DNA from: Clostridioides difficile CD160
Lineage (GTDB): Bacteria; Bacillota; Clostridia; Peptostreptococcales; Peptostreptococcaceae
Assembly: GCF_000449425.2 (NCBI RefSeq)
Contig: NZ_AVHW01000091.1
Location: 1 to 64,000, forward strand
Direction: 5' to 3'
DNA: 64,000 nt
Shown here one piece after another: positions 1-9,930 of this stretch. Below the pieces are notes generated by a model that did not search any database, was not told where the DNA came from, and saw nothing but the letters and a program-made list of their open reading frames with translations. Position 1 is the first letter of the stretch. Every line of letters starts with the position of its first letter. Both the position numbers and the translations under genes were made by a program.

Positions 1-37
<37 letters not shown>

Positions 38-111
38 AAGTTTATCAGGCTCAGATACTATTGTTATCAAAATATCTGGCTTTATGGTTTGTTTCTTGTT
101 TTATAAATTAA

Positions 112-136
112 CCTACTGTTTAATTTTCAAAGTTCA
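112..136 (-). promoter_or_regulatory. rRNA leader element (boxA-like / processing region)
   Basis: Read on the minus strand this is TGAACTTTGAAAATTAAACAG followed by TAGG, resembling the conserved leader string found ahead of Firmicute rRNA genes, where antitermination boxes and the processing stalk sit. Its position between the promoter and the 16S start fits. The assignment is by resemblance only. Confidence 0.5.
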
Positions 137-197
137 TTTCATTTAATTAACTTATTTGTGCTTGTTATTTCTTTACTTCTTGTTGAGCACATTTATT

Positions 198-226
198 ATA
201 ATAACATCTTATCATAGTATGGTCAA
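198..226 (-). promoter_or_regulatory. Candidate rRNA operon promoter
   Basis: On the minus strand a -35 TTGACC (221-226) is separated by 17 bp from a -10 TATTAT (198-203); an overlapping TATAAT lies 3 bp further downstream. This is the best sigma-A type match upstream of the 16S gene and leaves a leader of about 150 bases, typical of rRNA operons. The rest of 38-379 is AT-rich with no gene. Confidence 0.6.
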
Positions 227-379
227 CTACTTTTTTCATTTTTTCTTAAATTTATCGATTATTCATCTTTTGTAATACAATTGTGACTTTATTTTCAAAG
301 ATGTAACTATTATTAATAACAATTTACAATTATAATAATACTATATACAATTGTTGTTAATTTAGAAAGGAGCTTCAAA

Positions 380-1321
380 ATGTTTAGAAAGGTATTATAT
401 TTTTTAACACTACTTTCTATATCTGTTTTTTTTATTGTTGGATGTTCAAATTCACAGAACAAACAGAATACAAACCAAAATAAAGAAACACAATCGCAAG
501 AAGATACTAAAAAAGTAGATAGCGATAAGGATACTTCCAATGTTGTCGTTTCAGATGGAACAGATAAACCACCAAAACAAGATACTACTGATAATGATAG
601 TGACAAGCTAGATGTATCCTCTTTAGATAACACCACTCTTGATTGGTTTTACATACCAAACACTAAACACAAGACCCCAGAAGTAAATACTGACATTGAC
701 TTTAAATTTTCTGACTATGATGCCCTATACAATGGACCTAAAAAAGATGGTCAGAAAACTTTATACCTTACATTTGATGAGGGTTATGAAAATGGATATA
801 CATCAAAGATACTAGACAATTTAAAACAAAATCAGGTTAAAGCAGTTTTTTTTGTTACATCTCCATACATAAAAGAAAATAAAGACTTAGTTAAAAGAAT
901 GGTGTCTGAAGGACATATAGTTGGAAATCACAGTAAATCTCATCCATCTATGCCAACAAAAACAAGTAATCTAAAAAGCTTTAATGATGAGTTCTCTGAT
1001 GTTGAAAGACTTTACAAGGATGTGACTGGAAAGGATATGATTAAATTTTTCAGACCTCCTATGGGCAAATACTCAGAGAAAAGCTTAGCAATGACTAAAA
1101 ATTTAGGATACAAGACTATATTTTGGAGTTTTGCATACAGAGATTGGGATACTGAAAAACAACCATCACATGAAGAAGCAAGCAAAAAAATAATGGATAA
1201 TTTACACGATGGTTCTATTTTACTATTACATGCAGTTTCCAAAACTAGTACAGAAATTTTAAATGATTTTATATCAGATGCAAGAAAGCTAGGATATGAG
1301 TTTGAGCTTTTAAAGTATTAA
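380..1321 (+). CDS. pdaA2: Polysaccharide deacetylase lipoprotein, PdaA2-like
   Basis: The protein has 313 residues with a lipoprotein signal (hydrophobic 5-20, lipobox IVGC), an acidic/Ser/Thr-rich linker to about residue 90, and a NodB deacetylase domain from about 125 to 300. Visible motifs are TFDEGYEN (about 130; the E in place of the usual second D is typical of PdaA enzymes), the HSKSHP metal-binding segment (about 183), FRPPMGKYS (about 224) and LLLHAVS (about 282). PdaA enzymes remove the N-acetyl group of muramic acid on the way to muramic-delta-lactam in spore cortex. C. difficile has two such proteins implicated in cortex synthesis, and context suggests this is the PdaA2 one. The start follows AAAGGAG. 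It is transcribed divergently from the rRNA operon. Confidence 0.82.
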   Translation: MFRKVLYFLTLLSISVFFIVGCSNSQNKQNTNQNKETQSQEDTKKVDSDKDTSNVVVSDGTDKPPKQDTTDNDSDKLDVSSLDNTTLDWFYIPNTKHKTPEVNTDIDFKFSDYDALYNGPKKDGQKTLYLTFDEGYENGYTSKILDNLKQNQVKAVFFVTSPYIKENKDLVKRMVSEGHIVGNHSKSHPSMPTKTSNLKSFNDEFSDVERLYKDVTGKDMIKFFRPPMGKYSEKSLAMTKNLGYKTIFWSFAYRDWDTEKQPSHEEASKKIMDNLHDGSILLLHAVSKTSTEILNDFISDARKLGYEFELLKY

Positions 1322-1390
1322 TACTTTAAATTACATCCAAAGAATGTAAATTACCATAGCGTATTAAGCATTATAAAATATAACATAAAA

Positions 1391-1499
1391 ATATTCTTCT
1401 TATTAAATGATTTTAATAGAAGAATATCAATAAAAAATAGATGTATAGCTTAATGTTAGTAAAATCATTATTATAAATTATAGTTATACATCTATTTTT
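1391..1499. terminator. Two stem-loops, bidirectional terminator
   Basis: The first stem pairs 1391-1407 with 1411-1427 with one bulge. The second pairs AAAAATAGATGTATA (1433-1447) perfectly with 1485-1499, with A and T runs at its ends. They lie between the convergent deacetylase gene (+) and the permease gene (-) and can serve both. Confidence 0.75.
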
Positions 1500-1558
1500 A
1501 ATTTGTATATAATCAATGTTTGTTTTAATTTGCATATAATTAGCACTTATTTAATTGA

Positions 1559-2932
1559 CTAAATAATAAACATTGCTACTATAGTTGTTACAATCAGTCC
1601 TGTTATAACTGGTACAAAATTTCGTTTTGCCAACTCTATTGGACTAACTCCACAAATTGCTGCTGCTGAGATAAGCCCCCAAGGAACTAGACATCCTCCA
1701 CCTACCCAGATACCACTAATTTGACCTAATGCAGCTAATGCACCAACACTTGCATTGATAGCTGTTCCAAATACAGAAGCAAGTGAACCTACTAATGAAA
1801 TTCCAGAAAATCCAGAACCATCAAGTCCAGTTATTGCTCCTACTATAGTTTCTATACCCGATACAGCAAATTTATTAAGTGGTATTGTTTGAGAAAGAGC
1901 TATCCCTATATCTGATAATAAACCTTGTGAACCTGGTGCTAACACTTTTCCAAATACACCTGTTAAAGGTGCAACTTCACCCATATAAAAGAATGCTGCT
2001 ATTGGTATAATTGCTCCAAATATTTTTATACCAAATACAAAACCATCTATTATATTCTCGCAGACATTTTCAAGACTGTCTTTGCCAAAATTTATGGTAT
2101 TTATAATGATTATTAAAAATACTGCTGTCCCACCTAAAAGAGCTGAGGCATCTCCTCCTTTTAGGTCAAATACATACATTGCAATTATATCCGCAAGAAA
2201 TCCTAAAGCTACTAAAATAGTTGCTATTTTAGATTTCCCATTAAATTCTTCTACTTCTTCACTTTCAAAATCTTTTAATTCTTCTCTAAACATTCCCTTA
2301 TTAATGTCTCTTTTCAATGTATAAAATGCCATAGATATTGTTACAATTCCCATTACCCAAAATAGAATCATACCATCATTTATTACATATGATACAGCAA
2401 CTCCTGCTGCACCAGCTGTTATACTTGGAGCCCCTTGAATGACAAAGTCTGTAGATAAAGCAAGACCATGACCAAATAAATTTAATGCCACTGCAACACC
2501 AATTGCTGGTAGCCCAGCTCTCATAGCAACAGGTAAAAAAACAGCCCCAACTAAAGCAACAGCTGGAGTCGGCCAGAAAAACCAAGAAAGAATTAACATA
2601 ACAAATCCAGTTACAAAAAATGCAGTATTAGAATTTTTTATAACTTTTGAAAATGGTCTTACCATATACTGTATAGCATTATTAGCTTCTAATGCTTTAG
2701 ATAAAGCAACCATAATAGCTATAATTAAAATAATTGGTCCCAACTCATTTAAAGATATAATAAACGAGTTAAACACTGCTGTTATTGCACCAAATATATT
2801 TTTTTCAAAGAACAATCCCATGAAAAAAACACCCAATATACATGGTACTATTGTATCCTTTTTCATAATCATAGTAATTAATATAATTACCATAAATATA
2901 ATGTAAATATAATGTGCTCCTGTCAAAACCAT
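1559..2932 (-). CDS. Multi-pass membrane transporter of unknown substrate
   Basis: The product has 457 residues, almost all hydrophobic, with roughly 11-12 predicted membrane spans, a polar cytoplasmic loop near 215-235 (rich in Glu and Lys) and a Gly/Ala-rich hairpin region around 120-185 (FWPTPAVALVGAVFLP). The architecture resembles ion-transporter superfamily permeases for organic anions or amino acids with re-entrant loops. I cannot assign the substrate. It lies downstream of hexK on the same strand but about 110 bases away, so co-transcription with hexRK is possible but not shown. Confidence 0.6.
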   Translation of the reverse strand: MVLTGAHYIYIIFMVIILITMIMKKDTIVPCILGVFFMGLFFEKNIFGAITAVFNSFIISLNELGPIILIIAIMVALSKALEANNAIQYMVRPFSKVIKNSNTAFFVTGFVMLILSWFFWPTPAVALVGAVFLPVAMRAGLPAIGVAVALNLFGHGLALSTDFVIQGAPSITAGAAGVAVSYVINDGMILFWVMGIVTISMAFYTLKRDINKGMFREELKDFESEEVEEFNGKSKIATILVALGFLADIIAMYVFDLKGGDASALLGGTAVFLIIIINTINFGKDSLENVCENIIDGFVFGIKIFGAIIPIAAFFYMGEVAPLTGVFGKVLAPGSQGLLSDIGIALSQTIPLNKFAVSGIETIVGAITGLDGSGFSGISLVGSLASVFGTAINASVGALAALGQISGIWVGGGCLVPWGLISAAAICGVSPIELAKRNFVPVITGLIVTTIVAMFII

Positions 2933-3043
2933 ATTATTATGTCCCCTTTTTTTAAGATAATAATATTATATGGTCTTGTAAGTTAACTTGTTACTTGCTC
3001 ACAGGTATGTAATAACCAATCCTTCAATATGCAATTTAAATTT

Positions 3044-4366
3044 TTATAATTCTTTTACTGGAATAGATATTTCAATAGAAAACTCTTTATCATCTGAGTT
3101 TACACTTATACTTCCATTATGATGAGCAATTATTTTCTCACAATTCTTTATACCTATCCCAAAACTTTCTACATTTTTAGAGAAATTACTCACTCTATTT
3201 TTTTGTATGATTAATAATTTAGAATCTTCAACTTTAATGAAAAATACTACTGGTTTATCTCTCCTAGCGTATTTTATTATATTGGAACATAAGTTATCAA
3301 ATATTCTCCTAAATTGTGTTACATCTACATAAATATGATACTGATTATAAAGTTCATTTTCTATTGTTATATGAAATCCCTTTTCTTCCAATGTATATGA
3401 ACTATCCAAAAGCAATTGAAAAATAAATTCATTTGCATTTATTTTTTCGTATTCTTTTGAAACTTCCTCTCCAGAATTTACAAAATGGGTAAAAAGGTCA
3501 TCAGTTAAATCTTTTATTTGATATGCTTTAGACCTTACATTTTTTATGTACTGCTCTAATTGCTCAGGGCTATTATATTTATGGTCTTTAATCAAATCTA
3601 GATAACATATTACTGATGTTAATGGAGTTCTGACATCATGTGATATTGAAGTTACTATGTCTTTATTTTTATTCTTCATTTCTCTTTCTTTTATAAGTTG
3701 ATTCTCTAATGTTTGACTCATCTCATTAATACTAGATGCAAGTGATGATAATTCATCATTCCCTTTGACTGGAATTCTGTATTTTAAACTACCACTCTCC
3801 ACTATTTTTATACCCATCTCTATTTTTCTTAGGTATTTTATCTTTCTACTCAATAACAGTAAGAATGTTATAATAAATGTAAGTGCCATGAAGGTAATAG
3901 AAATTGCATCTATAAAATTTTGAAATCGGAATCTAAATAAAGCTATTACAACTATATCAGCTTTAACATTAGAAAATTGTATCTCATAATGTCTAGCCAT
4001 AGAATTGCTATAAAATTCATTTTCCTCACTTTTATCAGGCACTTCATTAGGATAGTATAATGTATCATAAAAAACCTTATTTCCTTTGTATATTTTCATA
4101 GAAACAAACCAATTATCACCATTCCATTCTGCTATAGCATCTCCATTATTTGAATTTACTCTATTATCATTAACATAAATTTGAAAATCATCCATCAGTT
4201 GGTCTACTTCTCTTTTAAAGTATACTTTTCCTTCTGATACATCTTTTACTATAGATTCAACAGCAGAGTAAAATGGTATATTTAAAATAAAAGCCATTGC
4301 AGCTGAGATTACTACATATATCAATAGTATAACACCCAACTTTGATGGCTTAATTTTGCTAATCAA
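3044..4366 (-). CDS. hexK: Sensor histidine kinase HexK
   Basis: The protein has 440 residues: TM1 at about 10-30, an extracellular sensor segment of about 120 residues, TM2 at about 150-172, a HAMP-type linker, a HisKA domain with the phospho-acceptor in ISHDVRTPLTS (about 240), and an ATPase domain with NLCSNIIKYA and FGIGIKNCEKI boxes. It overlaps the 3' end of the response regulator gene by 8 bases, so the pair is translationally coupled. From published work I recall, HexRK activates hexSDF in C. difficile and contributes to daptomycin and bacitracin tolerance. The assignment rests on kinase/regulator architecture and the adjacent flippase, deacetylase and glycosyltransferase genes. Confidence 0.8.
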   Translation of the reverse strand: MISKIKPSKLGVILLIYVVISAAMAFILNIPFYSAVESIVKDVSEGKVYFKREVDQLMDDFQIYVNDNRVNSNNGDAIAEWNGDNWFVSMKIYKGNKVFYDTLYYPNEVPDKSEENEFYSNSMARHYEIQFSNVKADIVVIALFRFRFQNFIDAISITFMALTFIITFLLLLSRKIKYLRKIEMGIKIVESGSLKYRIPVKGNDELSSLASSINEMSQTLENQLIKEREMKNKNKDIVTSISHDVRTPLTSVICYLDLIKDHKYNSPEQLEQYIKNVRSKAYQIKDLTDDLFTHFVNSGEEVSKEYEKINANEFIFQLLLDSSYTLEEKGFHITIENELYNQYHIYVDVTQFRRIFDNLCSNIIKYARRDKPVVFFIKVEDSKLLIIQKNRVSNFSKNVESFGIGIKNCEKIIAHHNGSISVNSDDKEFSIEISIPVKEL

Positions 4367-5063
4367 TATAATACCCCTTTCCCCATGCAGTTTTTATGTA
4401 TTGTGGATTTTTTTGGTCTTTTTCTAGTTTTTTTCTTAAATTTCTAATATGCACCATTATTGTATTATTTGCTGTATAAAAATATTGTTCATCCCAAATA
4501 GTTTCATATATATTCTCAGATGAAAAAACTTTTTTTCTATTTTTCAACATAAGAACCAAAATACTATATTCTATAGTTGTCAAAAACACAGGTTCGCCAT
4601 TCAATGTAACATCTTGAGTGTCTAAATTGACATATAATTCTTTTGTCTGTAATATGTTTGGCTCTCTTTCCTTTTCCTTTCCTTGATATATATAATAACG
4701 TCTAAGTAATGACTTGACTCTTGAAATTAATTCAGAATATGAAAAAGGCTTTGACAAATAGTCATCTCCTCCTGCTGAAAAGCCAATAACTTTATCAGAA
4801 TCTTGAGTTTTTGCAGTTAAAAATAATATTGGGGCTGTTGTTTTTTCTCTAATTTCATTACATGCAACAAACCCCGTCTTTACAGGCATGACAACATCCA
4901 AAATAATCAAATCAATCGTACTATCTACTAAGTTTACAGCTTCTTCTCCGTTTGTTGCCATAACAACCTCATAACCTTCACCAGTTAAAAGTATTTCCAC
5001 GATTTCTCTAATCTCAGGATTATCGTCAGCTACTAAAATTTTTTTTGGAATCTCTTTATTCAT
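4359..5063 (-). CDS. hexR: Response regulator HexR, OmpR/PhoB family
   Basis: It has an N-terminal receiver domain with acidic pair VADDN, phospho-acceptor Asp in LIILDVVMP (residue 56 from the chosen start) and Lys in YLSKPFS, followed by a C-terminal winged helix (about 140-234) with the VHIRNLRKKLE recognition-helix region. A GTG one codon earlier (5066) is possible, but the ATG at 5063 is spaced 7 bases from AAGGAG and is preferred. Family knowledge says such regulators bind tandem direct repeats; a candidate lies before hexS at 8189-8204. Confidence 0.82.
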   Translation of the reverse strand: MNKEIPKKILVADDNPEIREIVEILLTGEGYEVVMATNGEEAVNLVDSTIDLIILDVVMPVKTGFVACNEIREKTTAPILFLTAKTQDSDKVIGFSAGGDDYLSKPFSYSELISRVKSLLRRYYIYQGKEKEREPNILQTKELYVNLDTQDVTLNGEPVFLTTIEYSILVLMLKNRKKVFSSENIYETIWDEQYFYTANNTIMVHIRNLRKKLEKDQKNPQYIKTAWGKGYYID

Positions 5064-5116
5064 CACTAAACTCCTTTCTTTGCTATATTTCTTAAATATT
5101 TCAAACTATATAAAAT

Positions 5117-5145
5117 ATTATACTTTATTAGCAAAAGCTTAGCAA
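5117..5145 (-). promoter_or_regulatory. Candidate hexRK promoter
   Basis: On the minus strand TTGCTA (5140-5145) is followed after 17 bp by a perfect TATAAT (5117-5122), about 50 bases before the hexR start. It suggests hexRK has its own promoter, separate from hexSDF upstream. Confidence 0.6.
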
Positions 5146-5244
5146 TGTCACACGTTTTAATACTTTCTACTACTGTAAACACCTTTAAGATTCAATTAAC
5201 ATGTATACATAAATTGACATCTTTATAAAATGCTCTATATAATA

Positions 5245-6309
5245 TTATCTTGCATAAATAACTTTTTTTACTGATTTCACTTTTTCAGAAGATTTTACAT
5301 GTACTATAATACATATCAAACCACTTATAGCTACAAATGCATAGAAACTTATACCTCTACTAAGTAACATTGCTGGAACTAGTAGATGACCTGGGAAAAA
5401 TATCTTAAACAATGTCATAAAACTGTTTTCAGAAGCTCCAACAGCCCCTGGTAATGGTAATGATGAAACAGCAATATTCAGTAGTGATTGTATTGCCAAT
5501 ATCTCAAATACAGTATATGTTGATAAATGAAAAGCTTTGTATACAAAGAATGGTACTAAAAACATAGCTGTTATTTGTACAATAGTTACGGCTAAAATTT
5601 GTATTACAAGCTTTGGATTCTGTTTGATATACTGAGCACCTTTAACATATTCTTCAATCTGAGAAGTTATAACTTTTCTTGAGCCCTCAACATCTTTTAT
5701 TATTCTCAGCTTACCTAATAAGTTTGTTATTAATATTATAAAATTGTTGACCAATTTTTTTGAAAATATAATTGCGATTACTCCAACTACAAGGGCTACA
5801 TTTGTTATTACACCATATATTAGTAAAATATTCATACCACTTACGTTATTTAGTATAAATTCACGTTCCATAATGAACATTATTCCACTATATGCTAATA
5901 CAACTACTTGATGGATGACAACAATCACTAATAATATAAGTGAAGAATAAGAGATATTTATATCATCTTTCTTCATATAATAAACTTGTGCTGGTTGACC
6001 TCCTGATGCTGAAGGTGTAATTGAACTAAAATAAAACCCAATAAAAGCATACCCCATACATTTTAAAAGAGTAGTTTTTTGTTTTAAGGCTTTTATACCT
6101 AAATATATATTTATACCTTCACAGGCAACGTATATAATCATCATCATAAATCCAATTAGTATAAACACAGGACTTGCACCTTTTAATGATTTTATTAACG
6201 ATTCAATTGATTGTCCTCTAAAAACAAAATATCCTGTTATGCCCATTAGTAAAACTAAAAAAGCGACACTACCTAGGCATTTATTTTTCTTTTCAGTTTT
6301 ACTTATCAT
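5245..6309 (-). CDS. hexF: Flippase-like membrane protein HexF (MprF-type TM domain)
   Basis: The 354-residue multi-pass protein resembles the lysylphosphatidylglycerol synthase TM region (UPF0104/MprF flippase domain), including the SITPSASGGQPAQ and SLPLPGAVGASE segments typical of the family. No aminoacyl-transferase domain follows, so it is a flippase-only form. It starts 2 bases after hexD ends, so the genes are tightly coupled. In the published HexSDF model it moves the aminated glycolipid to the outer leaflet. That direction and substrate are literature knowledge, not visible in the sequence. Confidence 0.82.
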   Translation of the reverse strand: MISKTEKKNKCLGSVAFLVLLMGITGYFVFRGQSIESLIKSLKGASPVFILIGFMMMIIYVACEGINIYLGIKALKQKTTLLKCMGYAFIGFYFSSITPSASGGQPAQVYYMKKDDINISYSSLILLVIVVIHQVVVLAYSGIMFIMEREFILNNVSGMNILLIYGVITNVALVVGVIAIIFSKKLVNNFIILITNLLGKLRIIKDVEGSRKVITSQIEEYVKGAQYIKQNPKLVIQILAVTIVQITAMFLVPFFVYKAFHLSTYTVFEILAIQSLLNIAVSSLPLPGAVGASENSFMTLFKIFFPGHLLVPAMLLSRGISFYAFVAISGLICIIVHVKSSEKVKSVKKVIYAR

Positions 6310-6311
6310 AG

Positions 6312-7010
6312 CTACATCCTTTCTGGTGCTACAAATTTAAAACCACTATCTTTAAGTTTTGGAATGGCTATCTTCAAAGCTTCAATAGTACGTTCAGGTG
6401 CACCTACTGCACCACCTGAATTTTCACCTGCATCATGCAAGCAAATTATAGAATTTTCTTTTGTTCTATTCATTAACTTATTTATAATATTCTCTACTGT
6501 ACTATCTTTACTCCAATCTTCCGCCATTACATCCCATAAGGTCATTTTCAAATTATATTTTTTAACAAATAAATTTGAAAATAGATTAGTATGACCCCAT
6601 GGTGGACGATAATAGTTTATATCTACACCTAAATTTTTCATTATATTTACACTTTCCATAAAATCTTTTTTAACATAATTATAACTGTAAAGCCATGCAT
6701 TCTTATGTTCTAGTGAATGTAAACCAACTATGTGATTTTCTCTTAACATCCTTTTTATAATTTCAGGCTCTTTTTCAGCATTCTTTGCAACTACAAAAAA
6801 CATAGCTTGTATATCATTTTCTTTTAACACATCTAATAATTTTTCTGTATATCTCTTATCTGGGCCATCATCAAATGTCAGCGCAATTTCATTTTCTCCA
6901 GTCATATTTTTTAACACATCTTTATTTAATAGTTTGTTATAATATGTAGGTATAATTGAATGGATTAAAAAAATCAATGCTACAACTATAATTAAACCTA
7001 CTACATACAT
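6312..7010 (-). CDS. hexD: Polysaccharide deacetylase HexD
   Basis: The 232-residue protein has an N-terminal membrane anchor (3-20) and a NodB domain. Catalytic motifs are intact: TFDDG (45-49), metal ligands H98 and H102 in HSLEH, YYRPPWG (133-139) and ICLHDAG near 195. Its start overlaps the hexS 3' end by 10 bases. In the HexSDF pathway it is thought to deacetylate the N-acetylhexose added by HexS, giving a free amine on the lipid head group. Unlike the deacetylase at 380 it has the classical TFDDG and no lipobox. Confidence 0.82.
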   Translation of the reverse strand: MYVVGLIIVVALIFLIHSIIPTYYNKLLNKDVLKNMTGENEIALTFDDGPDKRYTEKLLDVLKENDIQAMFFVVAKNAEKEPEIIKRMLRENHIVGLHSLEHKNAWLYSYNYVKKDFMESVNIMKNLGVDINYYRPPWGHTNLFSNLFVKKYNLKMTLWDVMAEDWSKDSTVENIINKLMNRTKENSIICLHDAGENSGGAVGAPERTIEALKIAIPKLKDSGFKFVAPERM

Positions 7011-8098
7011 TCTCTACACGCTCCTTGTTCATCAAATGAAAATAAAATATTTTCTAATGTATTATTATCAAACTGTTTTTTCAATTCTCTCATATTTTTA
7101 CTCATTTCTTTAAGAGTAGCATCATCATAAATTAAATCTTTTATTTCATCTACATAGTACTTTTTATTTTTATCAAGTATTCTCCCTATTCTATTATTTA
7201 GTATAAAGTCAGCATTATTTATCTCTTGTTGTAAAAACGGATTAAATGCTAATATTGGAAGCTCTGAATAAATCGTTTCAAATAATGTTATTCCACCTGG
7301 TTTAGAAATAATAAGGTCAGCATTTTTCATATATCTATATACTTCATTAGTATAACCTACTACCTCTATATTTTCATATCTACCAGATAACTTATAGTAC
7401 ATTTTCTTATTATTACCAGTTATTACAGTAGTTTTTACGCCTTCTAAACTATTTAATTCACTATAAAATTGTTCTGATTTAGGTAGTAATCCTAATCCTC
7501 CACCCATTATAAGTATATTTTTTTTATTTGAATATTTTATATGTTCTATTTTTTTAAATTCTTTTTTTACTGGAATACCATTAACTTTAACTTTTTCTTC
7601 ATCTATTCCTTTAAAAATAAGTTCTTCTTTAGTAGATTTACTAGCTACTAAATAACAGTCTGTATTTTTACTAATCCATTCTGAGTGACTACTTATATCT
7701 GTTATACATGTTATCAAAGGAAGATTTGAATTATACTTTTCCTTATATCTTGATACTAATTGTGAACAAAATGGAAAAGTTGAGATGACCACTGTTGGTT
7801 GTATTTCATTAAGTAACTTGTCTAATTTAGTTAAAAAATAATCTGAAAAAGTAAATTTTATATCTTTCTTTCCATTTTCTGTACATTTGTAAAATAAATT
7901 ATAGAGACTACTTCCCCGATTTACAAGAATAGAAAATGTCTTGTACATTTTATCTGAATAGTTCGGCATAATGTATTCAAATATATCTTTAATTATTATT
8001 TCTGAATTATTAAATTTTGTTTTTATATCTTCACTTAAAGAGTTTGATGCTGAGTAATGACCCATACCAAATTTTCCTGTAAGAATTAATACTTTCAT
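7001..8098 (-). CDS. hexS: Glycolipid glycosyltransferase HexS (MGDG synthase-like)
   Basis: The 365-residue protein resembles the MGDG synthase/MurG (GT28) family: N-terminal LILTGKFGMGHYSAS acceptor-binding segment, central SLIGGGLG-type loop (here LIMGGGLGLLP, about 196) and C-terminal donor-binding SKPGGITLFE near 266. It is first in the hexS-hexD-hexF operon. By the published model it adds an N-acetylaminohexose to monohexosyl-diradylglycerol on the inner face of the membrane. The start follows GAGGAGGG at good spacing. Confidence 0.82.
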   Translation of the reverse strand: MKVLILTGKFGMGHYSASNSLSEDIKTKFNNSEIIIKDIFEYIMPNYSDKMYKTFSILVNRGSSLYNLFYKCTENGKKDIKFTFSDYFLTKLDKLLNEIQPTVVISTFPFCSQLVSRYKEKYNSNLPLITCITDISSHSEWISKNTDCYLVASKSTKEELIFKGIDEEKVKVNGIPVKKEFKKIEHIKYSNKKNILIMGGGLGLLPKSEQFYSELNSLEGVKTTVITGNNKKMYYKLSGRYENIEVVGYTNEVYRYMKNADLIISKPGGITLFETIYSELPILAFNPFLQQEINNADFILNNRIGRILDKNKKYYVDEIKDLIYDDATLKEMSKNMRELKKQFDNNTLENILFSFDEQGACRECM

Positions 8099-8180
8099 AA
8101 GATTCCCTCCTCATTAAAGTCTTTCTTTTCCTCTAATTACTATATTTATAAGTATAGACTTTAAATCTTTAGAAAAACCT

Positions 8181-8204
8181 AGTATAATTCTTAAGAAATC
8201 TTAA
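8181..8204 (-). promoter_or_regulatory. hexSDF promoter with candidate HexR direct repeats
   Basis: On the minus strand two TTAAGA hexamers (8199-8204 and 8189-8194) repeat with a 10-bp period and sit just upstream of a -10-like TATACT (8181-8186). No good -35 is present. This is the usual layout for an OmpR-family activator that replaces -35 contact. HexR binding here is an inference. Confidence 0.5.
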
Positions 8205-8222
8205 AGTTTTAATTAAAAAATA

Positions 8223-8270
8223 CAAAACCCAATTAATATAGAAGATTATCTCCTATACCAATTGGGCTTT
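8223..8270 (-). terminator. Terminator downstream of glyA
   Basis: On the minus strand AAAGCCCAATT pairs with AATTGGGTTTT, extended by TATAG/CTATA, and is followed by a T-rich tract. It lies about 90 bases beyond the glyA stop. A 15-bp AAACATACTTTATTT unit is repeated twice in tandem between the two. Confidence 0.65.
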
Positions 8271-8360
8271 ATATCTACATATATTCAAATACATACACAA
8301 TCATTATAATTATTTAAACATACTTTATTTAAACATACTTTATTTAATTATTCTTTATAA

Positions 8361-9605
8361 TTAATCCATAATATTATATTCTTCATATAAAGGATACTTT
8401 TCAGTTAATCCAACAACTAATGTTCTAGCCTTAGATTCTTCATCATAAGTTAAACATAAGTCTATGGCCTCAGCGATTACCGCCATATCTTCTTCTTTCA
8501 TACCTCTAGTAGTTACAGCTGGAGTACCAAGTCTTATTCCACTTGTAACAAGAGCACCATTTGGGTCAAATGGAATTGTATTCTTATTAGCTGTTATATA
8601 AGCATCATCCAATCTTTTTTCTGCAGCTTTACCAGTTATATTTTTATTAGTTAAATCTAATAGTATTAAATGATTATCTGTACCTCCAGAAATTAATTTA
8701 AAGTTTCTTTTAATAAGTTCTTCAGCTAGAGCTTTTGCGTTTTTAGCAACTTGTACTTGATACTCTTTAAACTCATCACTTAATGCTTCTTTAAAACAAA
8801 CTGCCTTAGATGCAATTATATGCTCAAGAGGTCCTCCTTGAATTCCAGGGAATATTGCTTTATCTATAGCTTTAGCATACTTTTCTTTACATAAAATAAC
8901 TCCTCCACGAGGTCCTCTTAAAGTTTTGTGCGTTGTTGTTGTAACAAAGTCAGCCACTTCACATGGATTTTGGTGAAGACCAGCAGCCACAAGACCTGCT
9001 ATATGAGCCATATCTACCATTAGTAATGCTCCAACTTCATCAGCTATCTCTCTAAACTTTTTAAAATCTATTTCTCTAGGATATGCACTTGCTCCTGCAA
9101 CTATCATTTTAGGTTTTACTTCATGTGCTATTTTTCTAACTTCGTCAAAATCTATAAGTCCACTATCTTTGTCTATACCATATTCATAAAATTTATAATA
9201 TTGACCAGAAATATTAACTGGAGCACCATGAGTTAAATGCCCACCTTGAGATAAATTCATTCCCATAACAACATCACCTGGTTTTAACATAGCAAAATAT
9301 ACACCAATATTTGCATTTGCTCCAGAGTGAGGTTGAACATTAGCATGTTCTGCTCCAAATATTTTTTTAATTCTATCTATTGCAAGAGTTTCAACTTCAT
9401 CTATGTACTCACATCCACCATAATATCTTTTGCCTGAGTAACCTTCTGCATACTTATTTGTAAGATGACTTCCCATAGTCTCCATTACTGGAACTGATAC
9501 TATGTTTTCAGATGCTATTAATTCAATATTTCTTTGTTGTCTTTTTAACTCTCTTTTCATACTTTCATAAATCTCAGGGTCCGCTTTTTTCAAGTTCTCA
9601 AACAT
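8361..9605 (-). CDS. glyA: Serine hydroxymethyltransferase
   Basis: This 414-residue PLP enzyme interconverts serine and glycine with transfer of a one-carbon unit to tetrahydrofolate. Conserved features are [10 protein letters not shown] near the N-terminus, the substrate/folate segment [15 protein letters not shown], and the Schiff-base lysine in [15 protein letters not shown] (about 226). Length and motifs are standard for the family. It starts after AGGAGGAG and is monocistronic, with its own terminator downstream. The 325-base divergent region to the next gene (9606-9930) is very AT-rich, and I see no riboswitch in it. Confidence 0.97.
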   Translation of the reverse strand: MFENLKKADPEIYESMKRELKRQQRNIELIASENIVSVPVMETMGSHLTNKYAEGYSGKRYYGGCEYIDEVETLAIDRIKKIFGAEHANVQPHSGANANIGVYFAMLKPGDVVMGMNLSQGGHLTHGAPVNISGQYYKFYEYGIDKDSGLIDFDEVRKIAHEVKPKMIVAGASAYPREIDFKKFREIADEVGALLMVDMAHIAGLVAAGLHQNPCEVADFVTTTTHKTLRGPRGGVILCKEKYAKAIDKAIFPGIQGGPLEHIIASKAVCFKEALSDEFKEYQVQVAKNAKALAEELIKRNFKLISGGTDNHLILLDLTNKNITGKAAEKRLDDAYITANKNTIPFDPNGALVTSGIRLGTPAVTTRGMKEEDMAVIAEAIDLCLTYDEESKARTLVVGLTEKYPLYEEYNIMD

Positions 9606-9930
9606 ATTACTCCTCCTAGTTATTATTTAATTTTTATTTTTACAGACATTTCTTAATTTTCGTTTTTATCAATATGATAATTTATTATTATAGTCCTTTA
9701 CAAATTAATAGTCAAGTGTTTTGCCATTTTTCCATATTTAACATAGTTACTTTCTTTATTTTTAAGTTAAAATATAATAAATAATATTGTCTAATTTTTT
9801 TAATTGGATATAATTTAAATGTGACTATTTTGAAATAAAAAAAGATAATATAATTTATATATATTAAAGAATATTGCTTAAAAATTTGGTATAATTTCAA
9901 TATTACGGTTTTTAATTTGGAGGTGTATTT

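Noticed and set aside
8315-8346. 15-bp tandem AAACATACTTTATTT repeat after glyA
   Set aside because: AT-rich two-copy repeat in a spacer; no evidence of function.
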